From positions 19,901,376 to 19,965,375 of the forward strand of contig NC_092567.1 in assembly GCF_037975245.1 (NCBI RefSeq): 64,000 nt of DNA. Reading direction: 5' to 3'. Each line of letters opens with the position of its first letter. Within the stretch, counting starts at the first letter, position 1. Shown piece by piece: positions 35,100-47,500 of the stretch. Source of the stretch: Apostichopus japonicus (lineage: Eukaryota; Echinodermata; Holothuroidea; Aspidochirotida; Stichopodidae). Below the pieces are notes generated by a model. That model ran no database searches, was not told where the DNA came from, and saw only the letters and a list, made by a program, of their open reading frames with translations. The position numbers were made by a program, and so were the translations under genes.

Positions 35100-35475
35100 T
35101 CTCCGCCTGCATGAATGCATAGGTTACGATTATCATCGACACCAAAAATGGTACATTTGACGGGTAATAGTTAAAGCAGCATTTTGCGTTGGGTCGCTTT
35201 TTTCCACTTTTTTAATATGTGCATCAATTTTTTTACATGTATCAATCATAAAACAGCAATCTAAGATACCATCCAAGTTTCACCCTGCCAAGAGCGTTTA
35301 ATTAGCGAGTAATTAACGATTTATGTCGATAAATGAGAAGAGTGTCCTCGACAAATTTCACAGTTAAAATTAATCGCATACAATTCCGCCAAACCCACTA
35401 GTTTGAATTCAACCAATCAGAGATGCAGGTTTAGTTATGAGCCGTTGCTAAAAATAGATTCAAGACTTCGCGTTG

Positions 35476-35514
35476 GTTGTACCAGGGAGTTGTTATGCAA
35501 CTCCCTGGTACAAC
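35476..35514. repeat. Perfect hairpin, 17-bp stem, 5-nt loop
   Basis: Arm GTTGTACCAGGGAGTTG at 35476-35492 and its exact reverse complement at 35498-35514, loop TTATG. Its inner half is the same CAGGGAGTT palindrome seen at 31542-31564; a single arm lies at about 33306. Confidence 0.9.
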
Positions 35515-35821
35515 TGCCATATAGACTGTACACAAATCAAGCGTGGTGTTATATTACGTATCTGTCAATGACGTTCGTAGTGTTTAAATATTCATATTAT
35601 GGGCGAGGTTTATTGGGTTCCCAACGGAAAATATCTTGGAGAACAACAAAGTTGAAAGTTGCAAATTTTTCGACTTTTATGCCACCATTTGAAGTAAAAT
35701 ATAAATAGATTAGCTAGTTATGTATGTCGTTATGGCAAAGTGGAATCAGTGAGGTTGAGAAAAATCATAGAAAAGGACGCAAAATGCTGCTTTAAGCTCA
35801 CACACAAAGTCATTATTAATC

Positions 35822-36072
35822 AAACCTTGTACTTGCTACAAATCGCTCTTTTTCAAGGTAAGTTTTGCAAAAAGTAATTGTAAAAATTGCTCATAAACTG
35901 TCTCGACCCTAAGTTCTAGAAAATAATGCGGCTCGTCCGTTATTCCACATATAATCACGTTCTCTTGGGTTTATTCACCATTAACAGGCAGCCTAAAGCA
36001 ATTTATTCGTTAATTCTAACATTAACCGAGACCGTAGGGCTCAAGTTCAATTCGATAAATCACACGATGGTT
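35822..36072 (+). repeat. Dispersed segment, copy A (uninterrupted)
   Basis: Contains TTGCTACAAATCGCTCTTTT, GTAATTGTAAAAATTGCTCA, GTCTCGACCCTAAGTTCTAG, CAGGCAGCCTAAAGCAATTT and TTAATTCTAACATTAA. The same order appears split by two insertions at 40362-43375 and, more diverged, at 53502-53640. This copy shows the empty target sites. Confidence 0.88.
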
Positions 36073-36600
36073 TGGCTCTTGAAGGCTATTCCCATTTATG
36101 TACGATGGTCTAGCGGTCCTCCCCATCACCCCATCCGTCCCCCACCCCCCAATGCAATCGAACATGTTAGTCAAACATTCTTAAACATTATTTGCACGGG
36201 TGCGATGAAATCTTCGATCTTTTTCTATATGGCAGATTTTTGTCCATTGTGATTTAGAAATATATCAACATATGTTATTTTCATCTACGACATGTTTCGA
36301 GCAAAGCACTGGCATAAACGCAATGTGACAATGTATTTAAAAAAACTATTGTAGAAATGACACTATGCATAATTAATTACAACAATAATCATAATAATAA
36401 TAATAATAATAAAAATAATAACAAAGAATTCCTTACTAGCCAAGGGAATTTACGTGGCATGTATGGTAAGTTTACAGTTGATTGGTGAAAATGGGTGTTG
36501 TAAATAATGACGACGACTGATACACTTGATTACAGACCTTTTTAAACACAACCAGCAAAACGAACCTAAGTATATAACATATAGAAGGCAGAATACTATA
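36073..36600. other. No recognised gene
   Basis: AT-rich sequence with an (AAT)n-like stretch near 36390-36420 and a C-rich run near 36120-36155. Confidence 0.5.
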
Positions 36601-36605
36601 TAGAA

Positions 36606-37960
36606 CAGGGGCGTATCCAGGGGGGCGCAACAGGCGCGCGCCCCCCCCTATTGGCCGTCACCAAAAAAAAAAAAAATTTAGCAAAAAAAAAAAAAAAAAA
36701 TTGATGACGACCTTTATGTGAGATGTCGGTGATCGCTCAACCCCCCCCCCCCCCCTCCCGTATGCTTTATTTTTTGTTTGCCAAAAAAAGGTTCTGGCGA
36801 AGTTCGGCGGCATAATAGTTTTAGAAACATAGATGGTAATTGTGTTTGTATTATCACTATAAACACTAAATGACATGCCAGCCATACTAAATTGTGCATT
36901 TTGTGTCCATATTTACTGGAAATGTTGCTTATTATTAAGGTCGAAAAATGGATCACATATGGCCATGGGCGGCGATCCTGGGTGGAGGGGGATATATCCC
37001 CCCATGAAAATGGGTGGAGGGGATGTAATGCACCATATCCCCCCCCCCCACCAAATGCCAGGGATAAGAATATTTTCATGCCTACATTTGTGCATCTTCG
37101 TTAATGTACGGCTCTTTTTTAGCTTCATTTCTCGCCTACCATAAACGCAGTGCGATCTTTTCAAATAAAGCGTCTTTATAAAGCAAAAATAGTTGACTGT
37201 ATAGGCTTCATTGGCCCTATAACAACAAAATGTATTATTGCGCCCACGGTATTGATATAGTACATATATGCACCCTCATAGTATTCATATAGGCCCTATA
37301 GTAGGCCTACACACGTACATGTTCCCTCGAACAGCTGAGAATCTCATGTAACCAGGGTAATGCTTAATACACGTTTCACCTGGATGCCCTAGCAATCGGT
37401 ACCTAGGAATGTAACTATGTGTAATTGTGTATTGCATGTGTATAGGCCTATAATAGCCTGCATGAGGCCATTTTCTTCATCGAATAATATAACAGAGCTC
37501 TCGAACATTCTAACGTTGCGCCTGAAACAAGATTGACAGGGGCAATTTTCCCAAAATAACACCCGAAATTAAAAAAAAAAAGTATTTTGGATCCTGATTA
37601 TGAGATATTTCGGACATGACATCCCTATTTTAAAGTTGGGTATATGCCGCTTGGAAAACTTGGGAAGTGCCGTTTCCGGCCATCTAGAGGGTTTGTTAAT
37701 CCCAAAATTTTCTTGTACGCTTCGCGCCAACTCATGGTGGCGCTACGCTTAGATAGTCAACAAGGTCATATCCCCCCCCCCCCCCCACTCGGAAGTACGG
37801 ATCGCCGCCCATGCATATGACACCATTTTGCATTTCAGCCCTTCTTTGAAAGCAAAAATTGTACACCCCTCCCTTTAGACCCATCCCCCAGGACGGCGAT
37901 CATTCATGCCTGGCGCCCCCCCCCCCCCCCCACTATTGGAAAATCCTGGATACGCCCCTG
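36606..37960. mobile_element. Non-autonomous DNA transposon, 1355 bp, TSD TAGAA
   Basis: Perfect 16-bp terminal inverted repeats, CAGGGGCGTATCCAGG at 36606-36621 and the reverse complement at 37945-37960, flanked by TAGAA at 36601-36605 and 37961-37965. Subterminal GC-rich runs (GGCGCGCGCCCCCCCC) sit at one end. A module at about 37672-37764 (GTACGCTTCGCGCCAACT, GGTGGCGCTACGCTTAGATA) recurs four times in the element at 41080-43267. No transposase is recognisable. CA-starting TIRs with 5-bp TSDs would fit a hAT5-like group; that assignment is an inference. Confidence 0.9.
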
Positions 37961-38404
37961 TAGAAGGCCGTAAAGGCCACAAATATATACTGCTAAGATT
38001 AACAATATAATACAATATCATCACAATGGCTTAGTCAAGATAATGAACAATTAAGTCGGTTACCTTAAAAGTATAGTGTTCTTATATAGTCTCAGGAAGT
38101 TGGACAATAATATAGTTCTATATATATGAACAATATATATATATATATATTTATAAATACTTACTTTTAGTGTAGTGCAAAGCAAATCAGCAATCAGCGT
38201 TCCAGGATAGAGTCGGCCTTGTAGGCAGTCTTCAACGATAACAGCAATGAACAAAGCCAGTTTCATGCACAGCATTTATATACTGTTCCCAGTGTAACGC
38301 TGCATTGCACAACCAGCGAAACATTGCTAGAAGTCTCATATCTTATTGCCTTTTTAATTGGGAGAGGGGGAGTTCCGTCTCCCTTTAGTTTTACAAAATG
38401 CAAA

Positions 38405-39420
38405 GGCACACTCTTTCTATTCTTCTGTTTTCTTATTTACATTTTATTACATTTGCGTGTTTCATGTCTATTTTCTTTCACTTGAGTTTCCGGCAATACA
38501 CATGCATTATTTTCCCGGAATCTAATTGGCTTAATTATGTAGACAAGTAGGCGTATATATAAATATAAACATTATATTATATACAGCTTTGGCTTATTAT
38601 TGCAACTATTTTTATCCTCTTGTTAACTGAATTCCTTTTCACTCATCTTCTGATTTTATTTATTTGCTTGCTTCTTCATCTACATTTTCGTTTTCTTTCA
38701 TTTTAACGTTTGCGTGTTTGGATTCTATTCCAAAAACAGCCTAGTCATTGAATGTCGTAACTTTATTACTCATCTCTATTGAAAAACAAATTCAATGGCG
38801 TTGCATAATGGAAAGGGGGTATGAAGCCCATACCTCTTGCAGGTCCCCAATCCGCCTCCCCTTCTCCTGGGAGCCTGCTCTTCTTTGTTACAAGAGCTTA
38901 AGCTTAAAGGAGGACTTAATGATTGTTATAGTTCAAGAACAAAAGAACATTTTAGTGCTGGCTATAATGTTTTGCTAATGAAGTTTTTTTAAATATTCGC
39001 CTTTAAAAGAGGCTATAAAATTCTGGAATGCTCCTTTAAGGCGTCTGTGATAAAGACGCTGGCTCGTCCATACATGACTAAAGGTTATTTGTTAATCCAT
39101 TCTTTTATCAATTCGAACAACTCAACCAAAACGTGATCTTTAAACTTCTTAAAACCATGTTTTCGAATGTTCTACAACAAGTCAAATTTAATTTTGTTCC
39201 TCATGTTATCCTTTACAAGACACATAATGGGTGGAAAAAACTTCTTGCTAAAAGTATGTTTTCCGCTTGTTTCTGGGCATTTAGCTTAGCCTACTCGATA
39301 GCATACGCAACTTAGAGGGTAATCTCCCCGCCCCCTCCCCCACCCCCTCCCCATTTTCAGTAGGGACAGGTCCAGTCAAGCAGTGAAGAATCAGACCACT
39401 GCTATGGGTGTGCACCGCAA
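38405..39420 (+). repeat. Segmental duplicate 1 (partner 50783-53460)
   Basis: Shares long near-identical runs with 50783-51560 (for example TTTCCCGGAATCTAATTGGC region, ACATTTTAGTGCTGGCTATA, GATAAAGACGCTGGCTCGTC). After an insertion in the partner, it matches 53210-53460 (GACACATAATGGGTGG, GCTTGTTTCTGGGCATTTAG). Same orientation in both places. Not recognised as a known element; no coding potential. Confidence 0.85.
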
Positions 39421-39432
39421 ACACAATATAAT

Positions 39433-40344
39433 TGTGCTGCCCTCACTTGCGTAGGATATGCTCGCTAGACAGCCAGCTAACCAAAAAATGAGGCAAAGAC
39501 AGATGTAGCTTTCTGAATTTCCCCACTTGTATTTATGTGGTAAAACTGTGAAACAAGATAAATGATTCAAAATAATACTACAGCTTTACGAGATTAATTA
39601 TACTAAATTAAATAAGGATAATGAATGTACTCAGAACAGTGACGTGCTAACAATGTCGGTTATGAATAATATAGCAACTATGAATGAGTATGAAAGAGAC
39701 GAGGATAAGGAAGGATACCTCTAATAGCAATACTACAAGGCTGAATATTAAGTAAATTAATTAGAACATGAAGTATACTGTTAGGTCCGATACCTAACAA
39801 AGACTTGATACCCATGTGATAAAAACGGTGAGCAAGCACATAGCAAGTAACTGTGTTCTAATGGTACATACTGAGTTGCCGATAAATAAGGTGATTAAAT
39901 AATCCTAATAAGTGGTCAACGACCTAATCAATTGATGACACCTTAGTGAAAGGTAATTTCCAACAATCTAGAAAATAAACAAAACAGAGTACTTACGAAC
40001 TATTAATTTGCCAGGACAAAAACTGTATACACAAAAAGAGGCTGGTGGGTGAATAAAACAGTGTTGCCACCTATACACAAAACTAAATACTGCAGTGAAC
40101 AACCTGCTAAAACAAACTGTTATTAACAACTGAACTAATGTGAAAATTACAGGGATAGCTGAGGGAGAAAATCTAACATATGACCAAAGACAGCTTCTTA
40201 CGATCACAGATGGAAAGGAATGTCGCACAGTGGCCGGACTAATGTGACCCCTGAGACCATATGGGCAGACCAGCTCTCCATCTATGGATGAAGGACACTT
40301 AATTACTTACAGGTGTGGTTAAAAATATCTTCAAGGGCATGACA
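39433..40344. mobile_element. Possible solo LTR or similar insertion (912 bp)
   Basis: Relative to the partner segment at 53450-53510, duplicate 1 carries about 0.9 kb extra here. The extra piece can be framed as TGTGCTGCCC...GGGCATGACA (TG...CA) with ATAAT on the left and ATTAT on the right, one mismatch in five. No ORF. The edges are uncertain because the partner is diverged. Confidence 0.3.
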
Positions 40345-40436
40345 ATTATCAAAACCTTTAATTGCTACAAATCGCTCTTTTTCAAGGTGAGTTTTGCAAA
40401 AAGTAATTGTAAAAATTGCTCATAAGCCGTCTCGAC

Positions 40437-41011
40437 CAATGGCGGACTGCATGGCCACACGGGCATTTGGGCAATGCCCGGTGGGCCATTGGGCTGGGGA
40501 GCCTGGTAAAATTACAGCCCATTTTTACAGTAGTTAATAGAATACAGACGGGCCGTGTAGCAAAAAAAAATTAACTGTGGGAATCAGCTCATGAAATAAC
40601 CATGTTGGTCAGTCTGTTAGTTCGTAACAAAAGAACGTGCTATTGGCAACCCGTCCATGCTAATGGATTTTATTTAGGTTTTGTCCATTTTTTTCAAGCA
40701 TGTTGTCACAAAATGCTTGAAAAACTAAATAAAATCCAGTCTTAAACATATATTTGTGTCTATTTTTGTTTACGTTTTTAACTTTCCTCAGTTAAAAATC
40801 AAGTGTAGCTTCTGGAAAATTATTTTTGGGTCATTTTAAAGGATTATCGTAACCTACAAAATTGAGAAATATAGCACCATTTTGCACCTAGGCATTCCTT
40901 AACTTCGAAAGATCGCAATGGGGATCACTATATGTAAGAAGCATATCAATGAATAATGGGCCGGTCTAGATGGAAAATGCTCGGGCCGGTTTTAAGACCC
41001 AGTCCGCCCTG
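40437..41011. mobile_element. hAT-type MITE, 575 bp, TSD GTCTCGAC
   Basis: 8-bp TSD GTCTCGAC at 40429-40436 and 41012-41019. Ends CAATGGCGGACTG and (reverse complement) CAGGGCGGACTG. The uninterrupted site exists at about 35901-35915 (AACTGTCTCGACCCTAAG), which confirms both edges. No transposase. Confidence 0.93.
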
Positions 41012-41079
41012 GTCTCGACCCTAAGTTCTAGAAAATAATGCGGCTCGTACGTTATTCCACATATAATGAACGTTTTCTT

Positions 41080-43267
41080 CAGGTGCGTATCCAGGGGGGG
41101 GGGGCGTTGGGGGCGCGCGCCCCCCGGGTAAGAAAAAGAGGAGAGAAAAAAAAGAGAAGAAAAAAGGAATAAAGAGGGGAAAAAAGAGGAGGAGGAGAGG
41201 AAGGAAGGGAAAAGAAAAAGAAGAAAAAGAGAAAAAGGAGAAAAGGAGGGAGTAAAAGAAAAACGCGAAGACACCGGGGAGAGAAAGAGGAACAGTGACA
41301 TCATTACAGCGCTGAAGGGTAGCCAGTGACGGATCAATGATTTCGTAAAAGTGTGACTCACCCTACCCCTTACACCGACAACTCCATTTTTTTGACGTTT
41401 CCATTTTCCTCTCTCACTAATGATCTATATATGTACTATATATGGTCTATCATAACGCGTGTGTAGAATTGTGCTATGAAACCAACTGTGGCTGGTCTCG
41501 AACTCGACCGTGTCGTCGGGGAACATGACGCATTTTGGGATGGGGGCGACCGCCCGCCCCCCCCCCCATTCAGCATTTTTTTAAATGATATCGCTAAGTA
41601 ATTTCAAAATAGAAAGTGCTTAGAGGCAACTTACAAGGCCTGGGAAGTGTCATTTCCAGCGATCTGGGAGACATTTTCGGCCAAAATTTGCTTGTACGCT
41701 TCGCGCTAACAAATGGTCCTGGGTAGTGCCATTTCCAGCGATCTGGGAGGCATTTTCGGCCAAAATTTTCTTGTACGCTTCGCGCCAACCTATGGTGGCG
41801 CTACGCTTAGATAATTTGCCTACAGGCTTCGCCCCTCCCTTGGCAAATTCCTCGCTACGCGCCTGTTCGAATTTGTAACGCAAACAGCAGATATCACATC
41901 ATATCAGTGAGTATGAAAATGGCGTTCCAGGATGAAAAGCCTCAAAACTGTCCGACTTGCCTGAAAAATAACCAAAAATTTTCGCGCGCTAAGCGCGCGT
42001 TCAACGTGCTCATGTCAATTTCATATAAGCAAGCATCGGTTATTACATCGCATGCCATCATGTACCGTACGGTCCGTTCAAATTGCGCAGTATTTCGCGG
42101 GATGCTAATGTAAACAACGACATGTCTCATGTAGATGTATAAAAAGCATGGAGGTCCAATTATGTCAAAACTCTCTTTTACATTAGTAATGGCGAATTAG
42201 GGGCTGCACCCCCGCCGCGCAGTGGATGCCCCCCCCCCCCCTGACGGACCCAAATGGACTGCTGGCGCCTTTTTCAGCTCTTTACCACTTTTTACTTATT
42301 CTAGATTATTAACTTTTTTTATTGCGCTCTCATCTACTTATTGACATTTCTCACATTTTCTTGGTGTAATTTGGCGATGACACCTTATTCCTTGTTTATT
42401 TGCAAATTAGCCAGGCCCGGAAAAGGTCATTTCCGGCGATCTAGGGAGTATCTTTATTCAAAAATTTTCTGTACGCTACGCGCCAACCAGTGGTGGCGCT
42501 CCGCTTAGATAGTGTCGAAAGCGCTCCTACAGACCATTCTCGCCACTCCTGACCAATACCCCTAGCTCCGCCACTGCCGCCGCGCCTCCTACGCCTATTT
42601 GTGTAGTGTTCGGTTGAAGGAAATATCTGCTATTTTTTCATTTCCTTCAACCAAGTTTTATAATAGCCGTTATAAGAGGTTTTAATGTTTGTACACCAAT
42701 AAATTAACTGTGTCTGAATTTTCGAAAATTTCTGACCAACATTCTGCATCACACTTCCCTCTACTCGTGCAATTTTCACCGGTCTGTTAGGGGTTGAAGG
42801 AAGTTTTTCTATATTGGTTGTCCATAGATGAAATTTTGTACAACATTATGGGTATGTTTTCAAGTGAGTTTATTCACGAGAAATGTGAATTTTCAAATTC
42901 GGAACAAATATGGGGCTTAAAACCTTGAAAAGTGGGGCTGACGGGTATTGTGGGCCGCGACGTAGAATCACCTACAAAAGCAAAGACCCACAGGAGATGC
43001 CATCAGGTCGAACATGATGTGTGCCGGGTTGACAAACTTCAAAAAGGTTATGGATGGAAAAAAAAAAACTATTAGGAAATACCTGGTTCTCAGGCAAAAA
43101 GTGTACATCTGGTTGGTCATTTCAAGCCCGAGAAGTGCCGTTTCCGGTGATCTGGGGGGTTTTCAAAACAAGAAATTTTCTTGTACGCTGCGCGCCAACC
43201 GATGGTGGCGCTCCGCTTAGATAGTAATTCGCGCCCCCCGGATTTGAAAATCCTGGATACGCGCCTG
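41080..43267. mobile_element. Non-autonomous DNA transposon, 2188 bp, TSD TTCTT
   Basis: TIRs CAGGTGCGTATCCAGG and (reverse complement) CAGGCGCGTATCCAGG, 15 of 16 identical, flanked by TTCTT at 41075-41079 and 43268-43272. The matching empty region is at about 35957-35975. Same family as 36606-37960 by TIR, GC-rich subterminal run and internal module. The module occurs at about 41645-41715, 41724-41814, 42427-42513 and 43135-43226. A long purine tract (41127-41240) follows the left end. The ORFs here come from these repeats. Confidence 0.9.
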
Positions 43268-43556
43268 TTCTTGGTTATATTCACCAATAACAGGCAGCCT
43301 AAAAGCAATTTATTCGTTAATTCTAACATTAATCGAGACCGCAGGGCTCAAGTTCAATTCGATACATCACACGAACGGAGGTGTAGTTTGACGGGCAAGT
43401 AGAATACTGTTAGGCTTTGCTATTGATGAATCGTTCTAAAATAATGTACGTGTTAATCATCGACATTCAACGTGAAATGTGAACTTTTTTTGTATCAACG
43501 ATGAGATCACCTCCTCCCCTTTCTCTTACAAAAGGCAACTTGGCACATTGTATGTA

Positions 43557-43704
43557 TTTTAGATCCTCCTGCAAGCATGAACTCGCGAAGAAGCCTGATT
43601 GGCTTACCAAAGCCGCAAGATGACCGGAGTCAGTCTCTTACGTTCATATGTATCGTCCATGATTATGAATTGTCAATTGTCAACAACTATAATTAGACGA
43701 CAAA
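43557..43704 (-). mobile_element. tRNA-derived SINE, copy 3, tail half (split by BEL/Pao)
   Basis: Minus-strand SINE tail and body: TTAGATCCTCCTGCAAGCAT, GCGAAGAAGCCTGATTGGC, AATTGTCAATTGTCAACAAC (plus-strand reading). It stops at ATTAGACGACAAA, exactly where the BEL/Pao LTR begins; the head half resumes at 50691. Confidence 0.9.
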
Positions 43705-44403
43705 TGTAGAATTGGGAAAAAAAACTTGAAGCACGCCACCAACAGAATCTAGGTCTCGCTCATAACTTTATTTATGTTAACCGATTCACTGCAAACGAGA
43801 ACAAATTAAACCAAAATAAAATAATAAAATATACAAGAAAAAGATACATTAAGACATACAGAAATACTGTCACAAACGGCCTTCCTTAGATAGATGGACG
43901 ATACCATAACGGACTAGAAACACACACGATATTGTGACTAAAATACAAGTAAAAGCGATGTACACTCACGTAAGGTAAAATACAACATAAGAAATTAACT
44001 AGAGTAAGGACAAGAGCTTATGAACGCTCCGGGAGGGGTTATGAACTTGTACACATATACAAGCTAGGTAACGCACAAACCTAGGCTTACAACAACAATA
44101 GTGCACTGTAACTTATCCTAAATGGTTAACAGTGCAACCGTAAACACAACTTAAATTACTTATTTATCTTAACTACGCAAATGTCAAATCAAATCAACTA
44201 CACCGTAATTCTTACCGAAGTTTTGTGGCCTTTAAAAATAATCCCTCATCTACAGATAAAATGCATATGAACCAAAAAAGAACTTTAAAAGGTAAGCTTT
44301 AACATCACGCTTAAGGCGTTAGTGTCGCCATGTTGTTTCTTAAAGAATGACGTACAAAACCCGTCGAGCGCCCTCCCCTATACCTTGAATCTACCCTGCA
44401 ACA
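43705..44403 (-). repeat. 3' LTR of the BEL/Pao element
   Basis: 699 bp; the plus-strand copy starts TGTAGAATTGGG and ends CTACCCTGCAACA. It appears identical to the other LTR apart from one A fewer in a poly-A run near its start. A sense AATAAA lies at 43767-43772. Confidence 0.95.
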
Positions 44404-44581
44404 TTCCGGCCCTTTAATTGTAACAGCAATTACACAAACTAGTAGTTCCACTTAAACGCGGAAGCATAAAAACATACAAATTAAAGAAAACAACCAAACC
44501 CAAATAAGAGTCGATTTGAATTACAAACATAACATAGTGTCCTTTAGCCACCTACCAAAACATAATGTAACGGACAGGATC
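44404..44581 (-). other. BEL/Pao 3' untranslated region with polypurine tract
   Basis: Short stretch between the pol stop codon and the 3' LTR. The sense-strand end reads TAAAGGGCCGGAA next to the LTR, a plausible polypurine tract. Confidence 0.6.
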
Positions 44582-47500
44582 CTAAGAGAACTGGTGGGAA
44601 AAGGGGTAGTTACTCTTCCCTTCACATTCTAGCAGCAAACATAGCTTATGGATTGGTCTTTCCAGTGTTGAGTGTTGTGTTTTGATGCAACAGGATCTGA
44701 CGTGGCCCTTACTGTCAACTTTGGTCTCCAGCACACGTCCCAACAACCAGCTGTTCCTTGGCAGAGATTCGTCAACGACAGAAACGACGTCCCCTTTCTG
44801 GATGTTTCTTTTGGGCGAGAACCATTTTTGCCTCTTCTGCAGTAGTGGAAGATATTCCTTGCGCCATCTTGCCCAAAATAAGTCTGCAAGATATTGGACT
44901 TGGCGCCATCGCCTGCGGACGTAGACATCCTTTCTGTCAAATACACCTGGCGGCATCAACGCACAGCTCCTCATGGTCAACAGCATATTTGGCGTCATCG
45001 GCTTAATGTCCTCCGGGTGGGTGGAAACAGTAGTTAGGGGCCTCTCATTGACTACGTTTTCAATCTCGCACATTAATGTAGCAAGACCTTCGTCATCAAG
45101 TCGCATGGTCTGTTCCTTTAAGATGCCGTTCATAACTTTCCTAACAACTCTTATCATAGCTTCCCAAATGCCACCAAAGTGGGAGGCGGCAGGAGGGTTA
45201 AACTCCCATGTGATACCTCGCTGGGCCAGCCAGTCAGGGATGTCGCTTTTGTTCCAAGCCTTCAATGCTTCTCTCAAAGTTCTCTCCGTACCAACAAAAT
45301 TGGTACCATTATCGCTTCGAATGCTACTTATTGATCCTCTCCTGCACAGAAATCTTCTCAGCGCATTCAAGCAGCTGTCACTGTCAGCCGAGTGCAGGAT
45401 CTCAAGGTGTATGGCCCTTGTGGCTAGACAAGTGAGTATGAGTCCATATCTTTTGACTATACTCCTTCCTCTTTTGATCTCAAACGGACCAAACATGTCA
45501 ATACCGGTATGATCAAATGGCGGCCTGTCACTTGTTACCCTTTCAATTGGTAGAGCAGCCATCTTTTGTTCACCTCTTTTGGCTTGGTACTTTCTGCATA
45601 TGGTGCACTTGCCAACTATACTTCGGATGATAGTTCCGGCACCGACTACCCAATACTTCTTCCACAGTCTCACGAGGATGGCAGACTTGCCCATGTGACC
45701 CAATGACTTGTGCGTTTCCAGAACTATAAGACGGGCAACTGGTGAACTCTTAGGTATGACTATCTGATGCTTGGTTTCTTCAGGTAAATCAGCCCTTCTC
45801 AATCTACCTCCAACGACAATTAGACCACCTCGCAACATGGGGTCTAGTGTTCGCAATGGACTTTTCCTCATCACTGAGTTGATTTCTTTCTCCGAACCAC
45901 TGGTTAGGGCTTTCAACTCTGCCTCAAAGTGCCTGTTTTGCTCATGGGAAAGAATGAGCGTTTCTGCAGCCTTCAAATTATCTACAGTCAAGTGGCAGCA
46001 AACAGATTCAGACCGGCATCTCGCTCGCACCATCTTCGTAAATTTGATGACTGTGCCCACTACTCTTTTGAGCTTGGAGTAACTCGAACACCTATCAATC
46101 AAGTCGTCAACAAAGCAGGCATGGTTTCTTTCGACGACCACATTACACACTCTCTTTAACTCAGGGTCGTCGTCTATCAATGCAATATGGTCTTGTGGGG
46201 TGAACCATTCCTCACTTGACCGATACAGGAAATCTGGTCCATTTGTCCATCTCTTATTAGTGAGGAAATCATCAATGCGTTGGCCTCGGGATGCTTCATC
46301 GGCTGGATTGTCATGAGTGTTGACGTAATGCCACTGGTTGATATTTGTAAGATCCAAGATCACCGACACTCTATTGGCGACAAATGCTTTGAATCTGCGA
46401 GTGTCGTTGCTAATGTACTTTAGTACAGTCTGACTATCAGACCAGTAGAACACTTCTTTCACGTCCAGCTCAAACAAGATCATACTGGTAAGGCGAGCAG
46501 CCATTGTAGCAGCTGTCAACTCAAGGCGAGGAATCGATGTGTACTTCAAGGGGGCTACTCTGCTCCTAGCAAATATTAGTGAAACCTGTAGATTGCCCTC
46601 TTTGTCCTTTTGACGAAGGTAGGCACACATACCATAACCCGTATCACTGGCATCAGAGAAGACATGCAGCTGTCTGTCAACAACCTCAGCAAACAAATCA
46701 GACTTCACACATCTTTGGACACCCCATTCCTTCAGTCGCTCCAACTCGCACAACCAACGCTGCCAAATCTGCAGGGAAGCATCATCGATGGGTTCATCCC
46801 ATCCCAAACCCTTGCGACATATATCTTGCAGTAGCATCTTTGCTGGCAACACAAAGGGAGCTACAAATCCGAGAGGGTCAAAGAGAGAACATACAACAGA
46901 CAACAGGCCTCTCCTTGTGTGATCCCTTTTCACAGGTGTTACTTCAAACTTTAGCATATCAGTCTGCGGTGACCACTGTACACCAAGGGCACGGCTGATT
47001 GGAATGCCCTGCTGGTTGAGATCTAATGACTTCAACTCTGGAGCTCGATCGTCGCTGGGGATAGAGGCTAGTACCTCCTTACTATTCGACATCCATTTCG
47101 TGAGTCTGAACCCGCCTTGAACACACAAATCAGTCAGGCCCTTTGCAAATGCCATGGCCTTGGAACTGTCTGAAGCTGTTGCCAGACAGTCGTCTACGTA
47201 AAATGAATCCCGGATAGTCTTCCGTACATCAGGACTATATTTGTGTCCATGGTCTTCGCCTGTCCTCTGAAGAGCCCTGTTGGCAATGGCCGATGATGAT
47301 ATGGCTCCAAAGAGGTGACGAGTCATCCTGTAAATCTTTAACTCTTCTTCCTCATTGCTCCTCCACAGAAATCTGAGGGCATCACGATCCTCAGGTGGTA
47401 CAACAACTTGAAGGAACATTCCTTCGATATCGGCCATGACCGCAACTTTCTCTTCCCTATACCTGAGAAGAACACCCACCAGGCTGTTTGTGATGTCCGG

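Noticed and set aside
40966-41361. 131-codon minus-strand ORF rich in Ser/Phe/Leu
   Set aside because: It is the complement of a purine tract inside the transposon at 41080-43267.
44973-45512. Plus-strand ORFs opposite the pol gene (also 46579-46998 and 49338-49922)
   Set aside because: Antisense shadows of the BEL/Pao coding frame, with no family resemblance of their own.
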